This document shows positions 35,885 through 48,496 of a stretch of DNA of 64,000 nucleotides, piece after piece (position 1 is the stretch's first letter; each line of letters begins with the position of its first letter). Both the position numbers and the translations under genes were made by a program. This stretch comes from Epiperipatus broadwayi. Lineage: Eukaryota > Onychophora > Udeonychophora > Euonychophora > Peripatidae. Location: assembly GCA_028023455.1 (NCBI GenBank), contig JAQFVV010006646.1, positions 153,501 through 217,500 on the forward strand, given 5' to 3'. Under the pieces are notes generated by a model. That model worked only from the letters and a program-made list of their open reading frames with translations, did not search any database and was not told the DNA's origin.

Positions 35885-37256
35885 TCAACCATTATCAATC
35901 CACTGCAGGATGAAGGTCTCTCCAAGTTTAATCCATCTTCTCCGATCTTTAGCTTCTCTTCTCCACATCACCCCTACACATTTTCTTATTTCATCCATCC
36001 ATCTTACATGTGGTCTCCTTCTGGGTCTTTTACAATCTCTTGGAACCCAGTTTAAAATTTCAATTGTCCATCTATTATCATCTCTTCTAGCAATATGTCC
36101 AGCCCAACTCCACTTCAATCTTTTAATTTTTTCAATGAGGTCAGTAACACCTGTTTGTTCTCTTACCCATACATTGCCTTTTCGATCTCTTCTTGTTACT
36201 CCCAACATACATCTCTCCATACTTCTTTGAGTGGTCTGAAGTCTCTGTATTGATCTTCTATTAAGTGTCCAAGTCTCAGATCCATAAGTAAGAACTGGTA
36301 AAACACATTTGTTAAAAACCTTTCTTTTCAAACACATAGGCATATTTCCTTTTAATATCAAGTTATTTCTACCAAAAGCATTCCAACCAAGTTTAATTCT
36401 ATGATTAATTTCCTCTATTATGTTTCCATCTGTATTAATAATCTGACCAAGGTATTTGTAACTCTTAACTTCTTCTAATTCATCATAATCAATCTTTATT
36501 TTCATATTTTGAGCAAATCGATTAAACATTACTTTAGACTTTTTAACATTTATCTTTAGTCCTACTTTCCTACTTTCATCTGATAACTCCTGCAACATTT
36601 CCTGCAGCTCGGAAGCATTATTTCCAAAAACAACTACATCATCTGCGAAATCTAAATGACTTAAATAATCTCCATTTACTTTCACTCCTTTAGTTTCCCA
36701 TTTTAATCCACAAAATACTTCTTGCAGCACTGCTGTAAAAAGTTTTGGAGATATGGAGTCACCTTGTCTTACACCTTTCTCAATGTTGACTTTCCCAGTA
36801 TCATTATGTAATCTAATTGTTGCTGTTGCATTTTTATAAATATTCTTTAAAATATGACAATATCCTGGATCTATACCTTGATGATCCAATGCTTTAATCA
36901 CTGAAGAAATGTTTATAGAATCAAATGCCTTTTCATAATCTACAAATCCAAAACATAATGACAACTTATATTCATTTGTCCTTTCTATAACTTCTCTCAA
37001 TACTTGAATATGATCTACTGTACTAAAACCACTTTTAAATCCAGCTTGTTCTCTTGGTTGGTGAAAATCCAAGGTTCTCTGTAGACGAGTTGTAATTATC
37101 TTGGTAAAAATTTTATATAAAACTGATAAAAGGCTGATAGGTCTGTAATTTCTAATATCTTCTTTATCACCATTTTTAAATATTAATATTATTACTGCAT
37201 TCTTCCAATCATCCGGTACATCTTTATCATTTAGACATTTGGTATATAACTTTGCT
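35885..37256 (-). pseudogene. RTE-like reverse transcriptase, copy 2
   Basis: In the frame after the T-run shift: FHQPREQAGFKSGFSTVDH, CFGFVDYEKAFDSINISSV, GVRQGDSISPKLF (intact RQGD) and LDFADDVVVF (catalytic FADD). The thumb and C-terminal region follow, with MLGVTRRDRK, WAGHIARRDD and ILQWIDNG. The 395 codons from 37072 are uninterrupted, so the catalytic domain itself looks intact. It differs from copy 1 by scattered substitutions, including the RQGD versus RQGN motif. Confidence 0.9.
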
Positions 37257-38841
37257 AATATTTTTTTCTATTTCTTCACCTGCTTCTTTTAATATATCAA
37301 TTATAATTCCATCATTACCTGGAGCCTTTCCTTTTTTCATACATTTAATTGCATTTCTCACTTCTTCATTTAAAATTCTGGGCAATTCGGAAGATGTAAT
37401 AGATATAGGAGGTACTTGTTCTTTATTACTATATAATTCTTGATAAAAATCTTCTACCAATTTCATAATGTCATCCCTCTTTTTAGTAATAATTCCATCT
37501 TTTTTCCTTATTGCAGATATAAATTTCCTACCAATACCAAAATGTTGTTTTACATTCTTAAGACTTTTATTTTCTTCTACAGCTTTTCTTGCTAGTTCAC
37601 AGTTATACTTTCTTATATCATTTTCAACTCTTTTCCGCACCATTTTACAAAATTCGAGATATTCAATTCTTTTTAATGCATCATTCTTGCATATCTTCAT
37701 ATTCCTTCTTATCTTCATAAGTTCTCTAGTCTCAGTAGAAATTTTATTAGTCAATTGCTGCTTTTTTCTACCAGCTATCTTTGTTGCAGTTTTTAAAAGT
37801 GTATCAGTTATTTTCATATTAATTTCATTTAAATCTGAATCATGTTCAAAATCTACTAATACTTGAAACCGATTTGTAAGTTCTAATTTAAATTCATTAG
37901 AATGTTTCTGAAGATTAGGAATATCAACTGTAAATATAGTTTTTCTTAATAATTTTTGTCTCTCTAGTTTTACATTAACATGTATCTTACCCCTTACAAA
38001 TCGATGATCACTTCCTGTGTTAAATTTATTAAGAACATTACAATCTTGAAATATGTATTTCTTGTTAGTCAAAATATAATCCAATTCTGCTGTACCTTCA
38101 TTTGGATGCTTCCATGTCCATTTCCTTCTAACATTTTTCTCAAAAAAAGAATTCATAATATAAAGTTTTTCCTTCTCTGCAAACTCCACAAGTCTATGTC
38201 CTCTCTCATTTCTATTACCATAACCAAAATTACCTACAACACTTTCATCTTTCATTTGTTTACCAATTCTAGCATTAAAATCTCCCATAACAATTTTAAA
38301 ATGTTGTTTACTCTGATCAAAAGTCTTTTGTACATCCATATAAACATCTTCTACTACTTCATCACTGTGAGAACTTGTTGGGGCATAAACCTGAATTATC
38401 TGCATTTGATATCTGCTATTAAGTTGTATAACTAATCTTGCCACTCTGTCTGATACACCATCAATCTCCACAATATTGTTCTTCCACTTTTTATTTATAA
38501 TGAATCCTACTCCACTTGTATTTCCAATATTTGTGCCTTTATAATAGAGCATATGTCCACTTTTTAAATCAATTGTCTCTTCACCTTTTCTTCTAACTTC
38601 ACAAAGTCCAATAATATCCCATTTAATATAAGAGAGTTCTTCTTATAATTCTTGCAATCTTCCTTCACTTGAAAGTGATCTGCAGTTGTAAGTACCTAAA
38701 TAAAAAGTCATCATCAAATGGCAGCCTGGGTCCGCCTCCAGGATATTCTTAGCACCCTCCGCCTTCGGCCACCAACCACTGCCTTGGTTGGTGACTTTAC
38801 AGCCTCCTGGGATTAAGGGCCATGCTTTATTTTTGTCTGTC
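37227..38841 (-). pseudogene. RTE-like endonuclease and linker, copy 2
   Basis: The N-terminal leader starts MTDKNKAWPLIPGG at 38841 and is followed by YLGTYNCRSLSSEGRL. One stop near 38645 separates it from the rest: VGFIINKKWKNNIVEIDG, QVYAPTSSHSDE, VMGDFNARIG, ELDYILTNKKY and GSDHRFVRG. All APE catalytic landmarks are intact (Asp-Asn of GDFN, SDH). The linker is rich in Lys/Arg and ends at APGNDGIIIDILKEAGEE, after which a one-base T-run change shifts the frame. Confidence 0.88.
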
Positions 38842-39162
38842 ATAATTGTATAATTGGGAAAAATCTTTATCATTTACACAAACATTCATTCTGCCTTATC
38901 AGGCACTGAGAAGAAAGACCATGGTGTTTCTTGATCTTAAACTCAGAGGTAAAAAGCCAATAAACTCACCACACTGGCTAATGCGTGTTGGTGAGCAGCC
39001 CATCCATGTTTGTATACTATATGAATAAACATATAGTAATAACAGCTGCAACGACAAGAACGTATGGAGTGGACATTAGGAATTTGCCCTGCTCGGTTCC
39101 TCTAAGGCCTCCAAGAGGAATCAAAGGGTCTTCTTTCAGTTAATAGCAAACTCCTTTCTGCA

Positions 39163-39165
<3 letters not shown>

Positions 39166-39250
<85 letters not shown>
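39166..39250. repeat. (TA)n microsatellite at the RTE copy 2 5' junction
   Basis: TA run with small interruptions (TATACATA) linking the 5' end of RTE-like copy 2 to the resumed element D. Confidence 0.95.
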
Positions 39251-39253
<3 letters not shown>

Positions 39254-40860
39254 AATCCTCTATTAATAGACATACAGAAAAAAATAAAAGGCATTTTAAT
39301 CCCAAACACTGCTTTAAAAATATCAAGCATAGCCCATATGAACGATATAACATTTTCTTCCCCTCTAAAAAGAACCTCCCCATACCACAAGAGATAATCA
39401 AGAATTATACCTCAAATTTTAATTAAAAAATTAACACAAATAAAACTGCTGCATGATCAATATATACAGGCAGCACTATACAAAGATCATTAATGGTAAA
39501 CCAACTGCTTTCCTTGGTTTCCCATTTTACATGGGCACCAATGGAATGAGACAAAAAATTCAAAATAAACTAAAAAAAGATGCTGAAAAAATCACAGCCT
39601 ACTTGAAAAGTCATACCTGTCATTATACGTGAAGGTGACACTATTTAATAAACTTATAATTACAAAAATTACCTACTACATACCTATAATCAAATTTGCA
39701 AAAACATTCATATCTAAAATCTCATCAATCTGTAACAAACTAATATGTAAGAGAAGAACAGTGATGACCTCTTTAAAAAATCTGAGCAGACAGACTGCCA
39801 CACAGCAATAGACTTGGGATCCATACAATCATTGTTTTTTTGCACACAAAATCAGTAAATCTTTTAACAGCAACCTTAAAAAATTTCCAGACCTGGAGTG
39901 TGTGATCACTATAGTACCAACAGACAGACCACCCCCTTCATATTGATATCTATCCACACTGATTGAAGATCTCAAGCCAACATACAACAAAATATCACTC
40001 AATTCAAACAAGTATACATACTGGGACATTTATAATATACTATATGCAAACCAGACACGTAATCTATATCCATCAGTTCTTGGGATCGACAACAGGAAAC
40101 TACTGCAAAAATTCAGAAAGTGGTCACTAGACCCTAAATAATTTGATTTTCTACTTAAGTTTAATGTTAATACTCTATCCACAACACATTTCCTCAAATT
40201 TCGAAGATTCTATACAAATATAGACCCCATGTGTGGGCTACGTCATTGAGAAGAGGAGACACAAGACCATTTTCTTCATTCCTGCACTGCACTAGAAATA
40301 ATATGTCACACAATGTTTACCACATACAGAAAGGCTAACATTTCAATTGATGAAATAATAGATGCATTTAAAAAAGGCAACATCCCTGCTATTCATGCAG
40401 CAACATACAGCCTTTATGCCTACTGGTGTACCAGATGCACTTTTGCTTTGTTAATAACACTAGATACCACCGAGCAACATACTCAATAAAACTAGAACTG
40501 TTAAAAAAGACACAGCATTTTAGCTCAACCATATGTGTTTGCAGCCACATGGTCACACTTGAAACTATGATCCAGTTTATGAAATATAAGTCCAATATGA
40601 TAGATGATGACATTTTCAACATCAGCATTTTTCAACATTAAAGAGATGCAAGCATAAACTGAACTAAATAGAAGACCAAATTTAAAAACAAGCAAAAAAG
40701 CATGCAGAAATGATAAAGGTTTTACGTACTGTAAAGATGACTTAATTGGTCTCCATGCATAGTTGTAATTTGTTTTGCATTTGTAACAAATCAATATATT
40801 ACTAGATGTGGCTCTGTAAATTTTTAGACTCAATAAAGATTTGCTTTGAAACATTATCAT
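39251..40860 (+). pseudogene. Element D, 3' part (RT end, zinc knuckle, 3' UTR)
   Basis: Resumes at INPLLIDIQKKIKG, exactly where the intact copies continue after IPQGSP...LLFIAY (INPLLVEIE in copy A). HMNDITFF stands in place of the catalytic YxDD box. A decayed C-terminal knuckle, CGLRH-stop-EEETQDHFLHSC, is at about 40230-40290. The 3' end contains CAATAAAG and runs into ATC-, then TAA- and TAG-rich repeats (40855-40988). With 34226-35850 it forms one interrupted LINE. Confidence 0.75.
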
Positions 40861-40890
40861 CATCATAATCATCATCATGATCATAATATT

Positions 40891-40930
<40 letters not shown>

Positions 40931-40988
40931 GTAGTAGTAGTAGCAGTAGTAGTAGTAGTAGCAGTAGCAGCAGTAGTAGTAGTAGTAG
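40855..40988. repeat. (ATC)n, (TAA)n, (TAG)n compound tract
   Basis: Junction between element D and element A: degenerate ATC repeats, then TAA, then TAG/CAG-rich repeats ending at 40988 where the 5' end of element A begins. Confidence 0.95.
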
Positions 40989-41199
40989 TTTCAAGATGGC
41001 ATCCAACCGGTAAACACTGGCTGACATTGCTCCTCTATACTACTTTGAGTCATCTTTTTGTGAGTTGCACCATGAAAACATCAACATTAACTCGTAAATC
41101 CTTCACTCACACACTGTGAAGCAGTTAGGTAAGTACATCCTTGTATTACTTAAAATATTTCATTTAAATTTTTTGGTGGATTATAATGATGCATCCATT

Positions 41200-43257
41200 A
41201 TGTTATATATGGCTAGTTCTAATGGCCAAATAGAAAAATCTATATCAAAACTAATTCCAACCCATCTTACTAGAAATCAAATATCACAATCTGAAGACTA
41301 TAAAAACCAAATCTATACCGAAGCTTCTGAATCAATTACTAACTGTGATCTTTATTCTACAAAAAACTTGAATATTAATATTAACTCTGAGGCAGAAATA
41401 TGTGGGCCTAGAGCCAAAATGTTAAATGTTTCTGTGTTAAGCAATTCAAATCAATTTTTTAATATTCCATCAGTATTATTAAAAATAACAGATTCAAATC
41501 TATCAGCAGAAACATTTAATAACAAACGTAATAAAAATGAGTTGTTTCCAACATCAAATTATAGCAGATCTGATATTGACAATTATGCTAATTTAGGTAA
41601 CATGACAAACTCCATTCATGCAAATATGAAAATACAAGGGCTCACATTCAATGCAAATGAGTATTCAGAGTTTACAACAATGAGACAAAATCAAGCTCAA
41701 GAAAACAACAGGGAAAATAATCACTCACCACTAAATTCAAAATACATTAATACACCTAATGAAAAAATAATACTTATGCCAAAATAGCTAGGTCCTTTCC
41801 TTCATTGCCTGTTACTTGTGTGCCTTCTACTATTGATTTAATGCCCAAAGTGCTGGACCTTGATGATGAAATGGAAATTTCATGCTTAGTTGGAGAATCA
41901 ACAGAACTACCTCAAAATACCACTCCTGAAAGGTATGATGAATGCAATGCTAAACCTTATGAATCAATAGCAGTTAGTCTCCTCAACTCTTTTAAAAAAT
42001 TTGACAACAACAAAACCGTAATCATCATGGTTACTAATATGAAATGTGAACTAAACCGTTTTCCCCTTGATGACTTCTACCAGATGTTGACAAGTAAAAA
42101 TCTATGGCCATACATATATAAAGTCCTGCCACATTCTAACAATAGATAACTTTGTTTGGAATTTCACAATAAAACACAGCAACAAATCTTTCCAAAACAT
42201 ATAAAATTTCTGGGTACAAAAATTATTTGTTACATTGACAATAACTGCCATTTGGTTCTTCAAGGTTAAGTGAAAAAATGTCATGTTGACTTTAAGAAAG
42301 CGGATTTACAGTCGGTAATGAAAAATTATGGAAAAATCATAAATTTCACATACTTAAATCACAAAAAAAGCTATCCCTGTATATAGAAACACTGCAATAT
42401 TTCATGTAATAATTAAAAAAGATATTAATCCCTTTGACATTCCTACTCTTCATGCCACTGAGGTCTCACCACTGGTAATAACTTTTAGGGGGATTCCACC
42501 TCAATGCTTCGACTGCAAACTCAGAATGCATTTGTTTATTGATTGCTCTAATAAAAATTGTAATAAGTGTGCATTCAAAATCACCAAGCTACACTCATGC
42601 TCAAATAATACAAATGCCAAAAATCCATCATCCATTTATTAGCAAATAAATAAAGTTAGTCTTGGTGTCTCACAAATTAACCTTCCATGCAAAAAACAAA
42701 TATACATGCACAGTCAGCAATAAATTTACAAACTAATGCAGGCTCTCTAGAAACATATAACACAGATCACCAATCCATTCTTGAAAACAGTTCAGGCACT
42801 CTACCAACATTTAATGCAAACCAACAATTCATTCTTGAAAACATTTCTCAAGAATCATCAAACAATGAAGAATCAACTGCTGATTCCATAACATCAGAGA
42901 CTAAAAGTGACAATCCTTTTTAACTAGCTAAGAAAAGCAAAAAGAAAACAAAAACAATGGAGTAATGCCCAAGTTAACTACTAATGAAACTACAAACTGT
43001 GAAATAAGCCAGGTTTTTCAGGCCCCCCAAAAAGGGATCAAAGTGTAACTTCTACACCAGTTAAAAAATTGAAAGCTACTAACTCATCACCAGTAAACAT
43101 TGACAACATACAAAATACTTATTACACTAGACAATGCATACAACAATCTTCTGATGAAGTTAATCAACTCAGTGTTTACAAAGAAGGTGTAGACATACAT
43201 AAAAGAGCTTCCAGAAGATCAAAAGACAACTCGACAGCAACAACACAAATAACCTAA
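41200..43257 (+). pseudogene. Element A ORF1 (nucleic-acid-binding protein)
   Basis: A plausible start is the ATG at 41200 (MLYMASSNGQ), since the frame is open from 41116. It is Asn/Ser-rich and low in complexity up to a one-base frameshift near 41775. It continues at 41805-42149 with LNSFKKFDNNKTVIIMVTN, homologous to FNSFKNFQNHKSLIMTVTN in element C. Further stops lie at 42147 and beyond. A CCHC zinc knuckle CFDCKLRMHLFIDC is at 42505-42546, followed by a second Cys/His cluster (CNKC...HSC). The tail to 43257 is Ser/Thr/Gln-rich. Proteins of this type coat LINE RNA and act as chaperones; that role is inferred from the family. Confidence 0.7.
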
Positions 43258-43521
43258 TAATTATAAATATAATAATCACAAAGAATTTGGACATTCTAAG
43301 GTTGGTCTATTAATTGACTAACTGTTTTGATTTATCTGGACTCTTCTTTACTCTGCTATATAATGGAGCATAACCATTCCTTACTTTATATGCAGCCTCT
43401 AGGGCCTGCAAAAACACTCTACCAATGGTCTATCACATAAAATAGTCAATAACATTGAAGAAGTATACCAACGGGCATATATTAAATACCCTTACTCACT
43501 AAACTTACTAAAACATACAAC

Positions 43522-44226
43522 TTGCTTTTCTCTCTAGTAGCCGTTAATGTTAGAGGGTTAAACTTTCTCCAAAGAGTGTGTGCAATATCCGATAAGATTG
43601 CAATTTATAAACCTCATCTTTTTCTTTGGACTGAAACCAAATTACCAGTAAACTCAATAATCAAGCCAGATGGCTACTGCCAGAAGTTTCGTTTTAATAA
43701 ATTTTCCAACCCTAACACCTCATCTGCAGGAGTTGGAATTATAAATCACGGTTCTTCTCCTTTTCAAACAATAAACATGTTATACTTGGATTCGCATATG
43801 TGCATAACAATTTTATATAATCAAGCTTATACAATTAACATTATCCTAGTATATCTATACAACCAACTGACTTTTATTTATCAGCTAATCACTAATATAA
43901 ACATAATTCTAGCTACCAACCCCTTTCCCACAGTCTTGATTGGTGACTTTAACATGCGATACTCTAAATTTACATGCAAATACCTTCACCTACTAAATAA
44001 AAAACTCATGAGTGGTGAAGAGTTCTTCGCATCAGACTCAATCTCATATAACACTAGAAAACATTCCTCATTAATTGACCTCATATTTTACTCACTGGAA
44101 CTTCATTTCTTAATAGAACCATCTTTAATATTCATTGTTTTCTCAGACCATATGGCACTTACAGCTACAATTAAAATAAATATCCTAGTATTTAATGCTC
44201 CATTACTAACTAATACCACTAGATAA
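43522..44226 (+). pseudogene. Element A ORF2 endonuclease domain
   Basis: An uninterrupted 234-codon APE-like nuclease beginning LVAVNVRGLNF. It shows WTETKLP (catalytic Glu), VYLYNQ, VLIGDFNMRYSK (GDFN), SLIDLIFYS and FSDHMAL (SDH). All expected catalytic residues are present. Its role is to nick the target DNA to prime reverse transcription; in this family the target may be (TAG)n DNA. Confidence 0.85.
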
Positions 44227-44579
44227 CTTCTCAAATGCAGTGCACCACAGACAATCCTCTCTGAAAGTTATATTTATTTTAATAAAATTAAAATATTCAC
44301 ACTGCAGCCAGAAGAAGCATGGTTTAGCATTATAAACATTAATACATCCACTATTAAGCATTATACATGCTGAAATTCTACAGCTACACATATGATGAAC
44401 AAACTTGAGTTACTATATCAAAAAATCAAAAGCACATCAGCGACTACTTTCTCAATACACACTATTGTGTTTTTTTAAGCAAGAATACAAGCAAACACAA
44501 CTAGTTTTGGCAGACTACATAGCTACCAAAACAACATTTTTTTTTTAAAAAATACTCATAACTGGTCCAGAGACAACAT

Positions 44580-46552
44580 ATGATGGCACTAGGATGTACA
44601 AAAAAAAAACTCACACCCACATCAATTCTGCACAACTCAAAAATAATAACTGATGAAGAAATGATTGTGCAACTGCTTGACTATATTAAGAATAATTTCC
44701 TATCATGTCCCCACACTAATATTGCAAATCTCAAACTTAACAATTTAGTGGGTTACCACAATATAACTAAGCAAGAAATAATAAACCAAATTAAGAATTG
44801 AGCACATCCTGGAATACATGCAATACCAAAATTTGTGTTAGAACACCTCAATCACTTCACTGTACCTATAATCCAAAAGATGCTCAGCGATCTATCAAAC
44901 CAAGTACATGTAATTCCAGAGCTATACACTATCTATCTTGTACCCTTCCTCAAGAAACCTCTTCATCCTACATCCTTAAACAACATTAAACCAATATCCA
45001 TGTCTCCACTAATCATTAAAATAACTGTTGCACTAGTTAAAGATAAAATACAACCTCTTATCCTTCAAAAATCTCCAAGTATCAATTTGCAAAGAAGGGA
45101 AGCTCCATCCCTGAAGCATTCTTCCTTTTCAGTGCCATAATTGAGCAAATCTGGATGAATAAAAAGGCAGCACCAATAGTGGTTTAGCTAGATATTGAGG
45201 CAGCTTTTGATTCAGTTCCAATAGATAAACTGTTAAATGTACTTGAACAATACAACATTCCATCATCACTTAGCCGCATTCTGGTCAATCTTTTATATAA
45301 TAGATCCATCCATATCATATTGAATGGCAAATTATCCCTCAGTTTTGTGCCACACAGCTCCATACCACAGGGCTCACCACATAGTATGCTGCTATTTATT
45401 GCATACATTAACCCTTTGCTAGTTGAAATTGAAAAAAATTTGCCATCTATAGTTCTATCTCAAATTAACCTACCTATAAACCACATATCCTTTATGTATG
45501 ATATAGTAATCTTCCTCCCTTCCAAAAAAGTTATGCCTATGCTAATTGATATTCTAAATGAATATACACTCATTTACTCCCTCAAGTTCAATACTAGCAA
45601 AATGGCAATATGGAATATCCTTACAGGTAATCCTAATAACATTATAACAAAATCCCTCCCACACCCGTTTTTGGGATTCTTTTTTTCATTTGTCAGTGAA
45701 TGGCAGAAAACTAGCCATTCAAAATCAACTAATGGAATCAATAAATAAAATAAAAAATTATCTTACTGGGGCATATATCTCAATACATAGTAAGATTACA
45801 CTCACTAACATGTTAATATTGCCCAAAATCAACTACTACATGCCAATCATTGTTTATTCCAATGCTTTCATTAGGAAAATCAACTTCTTATGTAGCATAT
45901 TGATCTGGAATAAAAAGTCCATCTCAATAAGCATCAAGAATCTACAAAAGCATACAAAATACAATGGCTACCAAAGAATACATAATATGTTGGTAAAAAT
46001 TGTCACCAATTTCCCTATGTTTCAGCCTTATTTACAAGTACAACCAACTGATACTCCCCCAATTATCAAGAACAAGTTCATAAAAAAGCTTTTACAACAT
46101 ATGAATAAAAATCAAACTACAAATATAGAATTGAATGAAAAGATTAATTATTGTACCACTCATCAAATTCATAATAACATAGAAACTCAACCATATCCTT
46201 ACAGCTTTCTCAATATAAACAATGAAACACTATTTACCAAATGTAAGTGTCAGCACCTTGAGCCAAAATATCTTGATTTTATGATTAAAATCAACATTGA
46301 AGCTTTACCCACAAATGAATTTCTTGCAAAAAAATGAGATTCTCCAAACTTGACTGTATGTGCTCTATCTGTAATAGAGAAGAAGAGACAATGAATCACT
46401 TTCTAATGGATTGCTCTTCACTTTCTAAATATAGGCAACTTGTCATGACCATCTCACATGGCAATAAAATTACAAACAATACCTTAATAGACAGCATCTC
46501 AAAAGGGTTTTTCCCAACAATCAGGATCTCCATATTGCTATTATTTACATAA
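44580..46552 (+). pseudogene. Element A ORF2 reverse transcriptase and C-terminal knuckle
   Basis: Split over several frames. LDIEAAFDSVPIDKLL (about 45190, just after a TAG) is the first palm motif, and SIPQGSPHSMLLFIAYINPL (about 45360) is the RQG-equivalent block. FMYDIVIFLPSKK (about 45495) stands where YADD should be, with Tyr-Asp-Ile replacing the double Asp, so catalysis is lost. The connection region is LMESINKIKNYLTGAYISIH. The C-terminal knuckle CSICNREEETMNHF, then LMDC, lies at about 46361-46415. Frame breaks occur near 45140, 45700 and 46335. Confidence 0.8.
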
Positions 46553-47036
46553 TAGTTCCTGAGATTCCACTTTGTTTTTAACCCCACTTCTCACAAATAT
46601 GACTCATTGTTTCTAAATAAACTAGAAAAAATTAAAACTAGGGACCAGATCATTGTGCCAGCTGACATAGTGTTAACCACTTGCAGTCTTCTAAAACTCT
46701 AGCAATAAATAATAAATAACTAATCATGAGCATAGAAAAAAAAAGAAATTTGATTCTACTCTTGGCAGAATGAATATATCAGTTCATCCCTAACAAAGTA
46801 ATGACAATTTGCAATTCATTAACTGAACATTTCCAAATTATAACTACAAGCACTTATAATATCACCTGTAACAATGATGATAAGTCACAGTTCGGACTGT
46901 AATAATTACTTAATATTATTTAAAATGAAAGAAAAACAATATATGTTATATCAAATTATAAAATTCAAACCATGTATACCTCTCATCAAAATGTACATAT
47001 ATGTAAATACTTATGCTAATAAAACAATTTTAAATC

Positions 47037-47122
47037 TAGTACTACTACTACTACTAGTAGTACTAGTAATACTAGTACTAGTAGTAGTGGTGGTAGTAGT
47101 AGTAGTAATAGTAGTAGTAGTA
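47037..47122. repeat. (CTA/TAG)n junction tract
   Basis: Begins as CTACTACTA and turns to TAGTAG with GTGG interruptions. It separates the 3' end of element A from the truncated element B. Confidence 0.95.
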
Positions 47123-47692
47123 GCATGTGGAATGTGTAGAAAAGAGGAAGAAATAGTAGAACATTTCCTCTTCACATGTTCTATTTTACAAACTTATCGA
47201 CAACTTATATCAAGAATTATTCATTCTCAAATACCAATATTTAATTTTATCACTGAAAATATTAAAAGAGGGCTATTCCCACAGATTAGAATAGTTACAT
47301 ATCTTCTTTTCACTGTATGGTATATAAGATGCCACTTTGTCTTAAGTCCTACATCACAAAGACAAATCCATATTCTTGAACAAATTATCAAAAATTAAAT
47401 TAAGACACCAATCTCTTGCACCTTCAGATATTTTGGCATGTACATGGAATCTGGTTTCATTACCCATGCCATTGTGAAGAAAAAAATTAAAATGATAATC
47501 TAATAATTGTCCACATTTAAAACATAAAATTCCATTTATTTGTAATACTAGTTTATAAACAGACTGTACAATATTTATGTTCACTACAATCTTGTAAAAT
47601 AGTTGATTAATCAATGTAACAATTATTGTATGTAAAACATGATTATTCTACGTAAAATATTAACAATTTAATCAATTAAAGTATCTTTAAAA
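47123..47692 (+). mobile_element. L1/Tx1-like LINE, element B, 5'-truncated
   Basis: Starts abruptly inside the C-terminal zinc knuckle (CGMCRKEEEIVEHFLFTC). It continues RQLISRII...RGLFPQIRIVTYLLF, homologous to the end of element A (KGFFPTIRISILLLF) and element C. The coding part ends at TAA, 47398. The 3' untranslated region ends ATTAAAGTATCTTTAAAA just before (TAG)n. The 5' truncation against (TAG)n shows that the microsatellite was the target rather than only a tail. Confidence 0.85.
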
Positions 47693-47833
47693 CTAGTAGT
47701 AGTAGTAATAGAAGTAGTATAAATATAGTAGGAGTAGTAGTAGAAGTAGTAGTAGTAGGAGTGGTAGTAGTCATAGTAGTAGTAGTAGTAGTAGTAGTAG
47801 CAGTAGTAGCTGCACTAGTAACAGCAGTGTAGC

Positions 47834-47868
<35 letters not shown>

Positions 47869-47975
47869 CAGTAGTCATAGCAGTAGTCTTAGTAGTAGCC
47901 TTAACAGTAGCCTTAGCAGTACCCATAGCAGTAACCATAGCCATAGCAGTAGCTTTAGTAGTAATAGTAGTATGG
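47693..47975. repeat. (TAG)n tract, ~280 bp, between elements B and C
   Basis: Long TAG repeat with CAG, CATAG and CTTAG interruptions. It gives artificial Thr/Leu/Ala-rich open frames on both strands, which are not genes. Confidence 0.97.
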
Positions 47976-48496
47976 TGTTGACTAGTCTTGACTGTCATGC
48001 ATCTCTCTTGTAGTTTTTTGTATTTAGCTAAACTTGTTTTAGTCAAATTCTCTATTTGTTGTTATTATATTTTTTTCACACAAGACTTTGGCATCTGCTG
48101 TTTATTTTTAAGGTAAGAAAAGCACCTCGCTTTGATTCTTTCTTGCGATTTATTTGATGGCCTTAAAACAGCCATTCGATAGCATCGAAATACCTAGCTC
48201 ACTAGAGCTTACCGTTAATTGTAATAATATTAACGGTACGTATTATTCACAATCAAACATTTTCCTAATGCCTGTAGATAGTCCTTCCCTTTGAAATAAT
48301 GATATTTACTGAACTGCAGATATCTTATCCCAAAATTAACAAACCAAACCATTCTCCCTACCTTCAACTCAAAATTTGATTAGCTCTGACAAGTACTTGG
48401 AATAGCCCAAAAATGACGTATTAGATTTTCCTAGTTTAGAAAATATGTACTCCAATTATCTGTAATAATAATGTTCACTTAACTAACGAAAAAAGT

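Larger units (their letters stand above)
35871..39166 (-). mobile_element. RTE-like LINE, copy 2, near full length
   Basis: Same structure and orientation as copy 1: 5' region 39166-38841, polyprotein about 38840-35885, and a (GAT)n tail at 35871-35885. It is flanked by (TA)n at both ends and inserted in the reverse transcriptase of element D. Coding damage is light: one nonsense change (AAA to TAA equivalent, near 38645) and one frameshift near 37258. It is the best-preserved element in the window and, by its insertion inside element D, younger than D. Confidence 0.88.
40989..47036 (+). mobile_element. L1/Tx1-like LINE, element A, apparently full length
   Basis: About 6 kb. It has a 5' untranslated region (from TTTCAAGATGGCATCC at 40989), ORF1 with zinc knuckles, ORF2 with APE endonuclease, reverse transcriptase and C-terminal knuckle, and a 3' untranslated region ending AATAAAACAATTTTAAATC just before (TAG)n. 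Both ends abut (TAG)n tracts. The two-ORF layout with ORF1 CCHC knuckles and a C-terminal C-x2-C-x7-H-x4-C motif fits L1/Tx1-group elements. It has several stops and frameshifts. Confidence 0.8.

Noticed and set aside
35670-36230. 186-codon plus-strand frame joining element D and the RTE-like 3' end
   Set aside because: It runs from the end of D's RT through (TA)n/(ATC)n into antisense RTE sequence, so it is a chimera created by the insertion.
47771-48046. Open frame rich in Thr/Leu/Ala on the minus strand
   Set aside because: It is a translation of the (TAG)n tract; the plus-strand frame is equally open. Not a gene.
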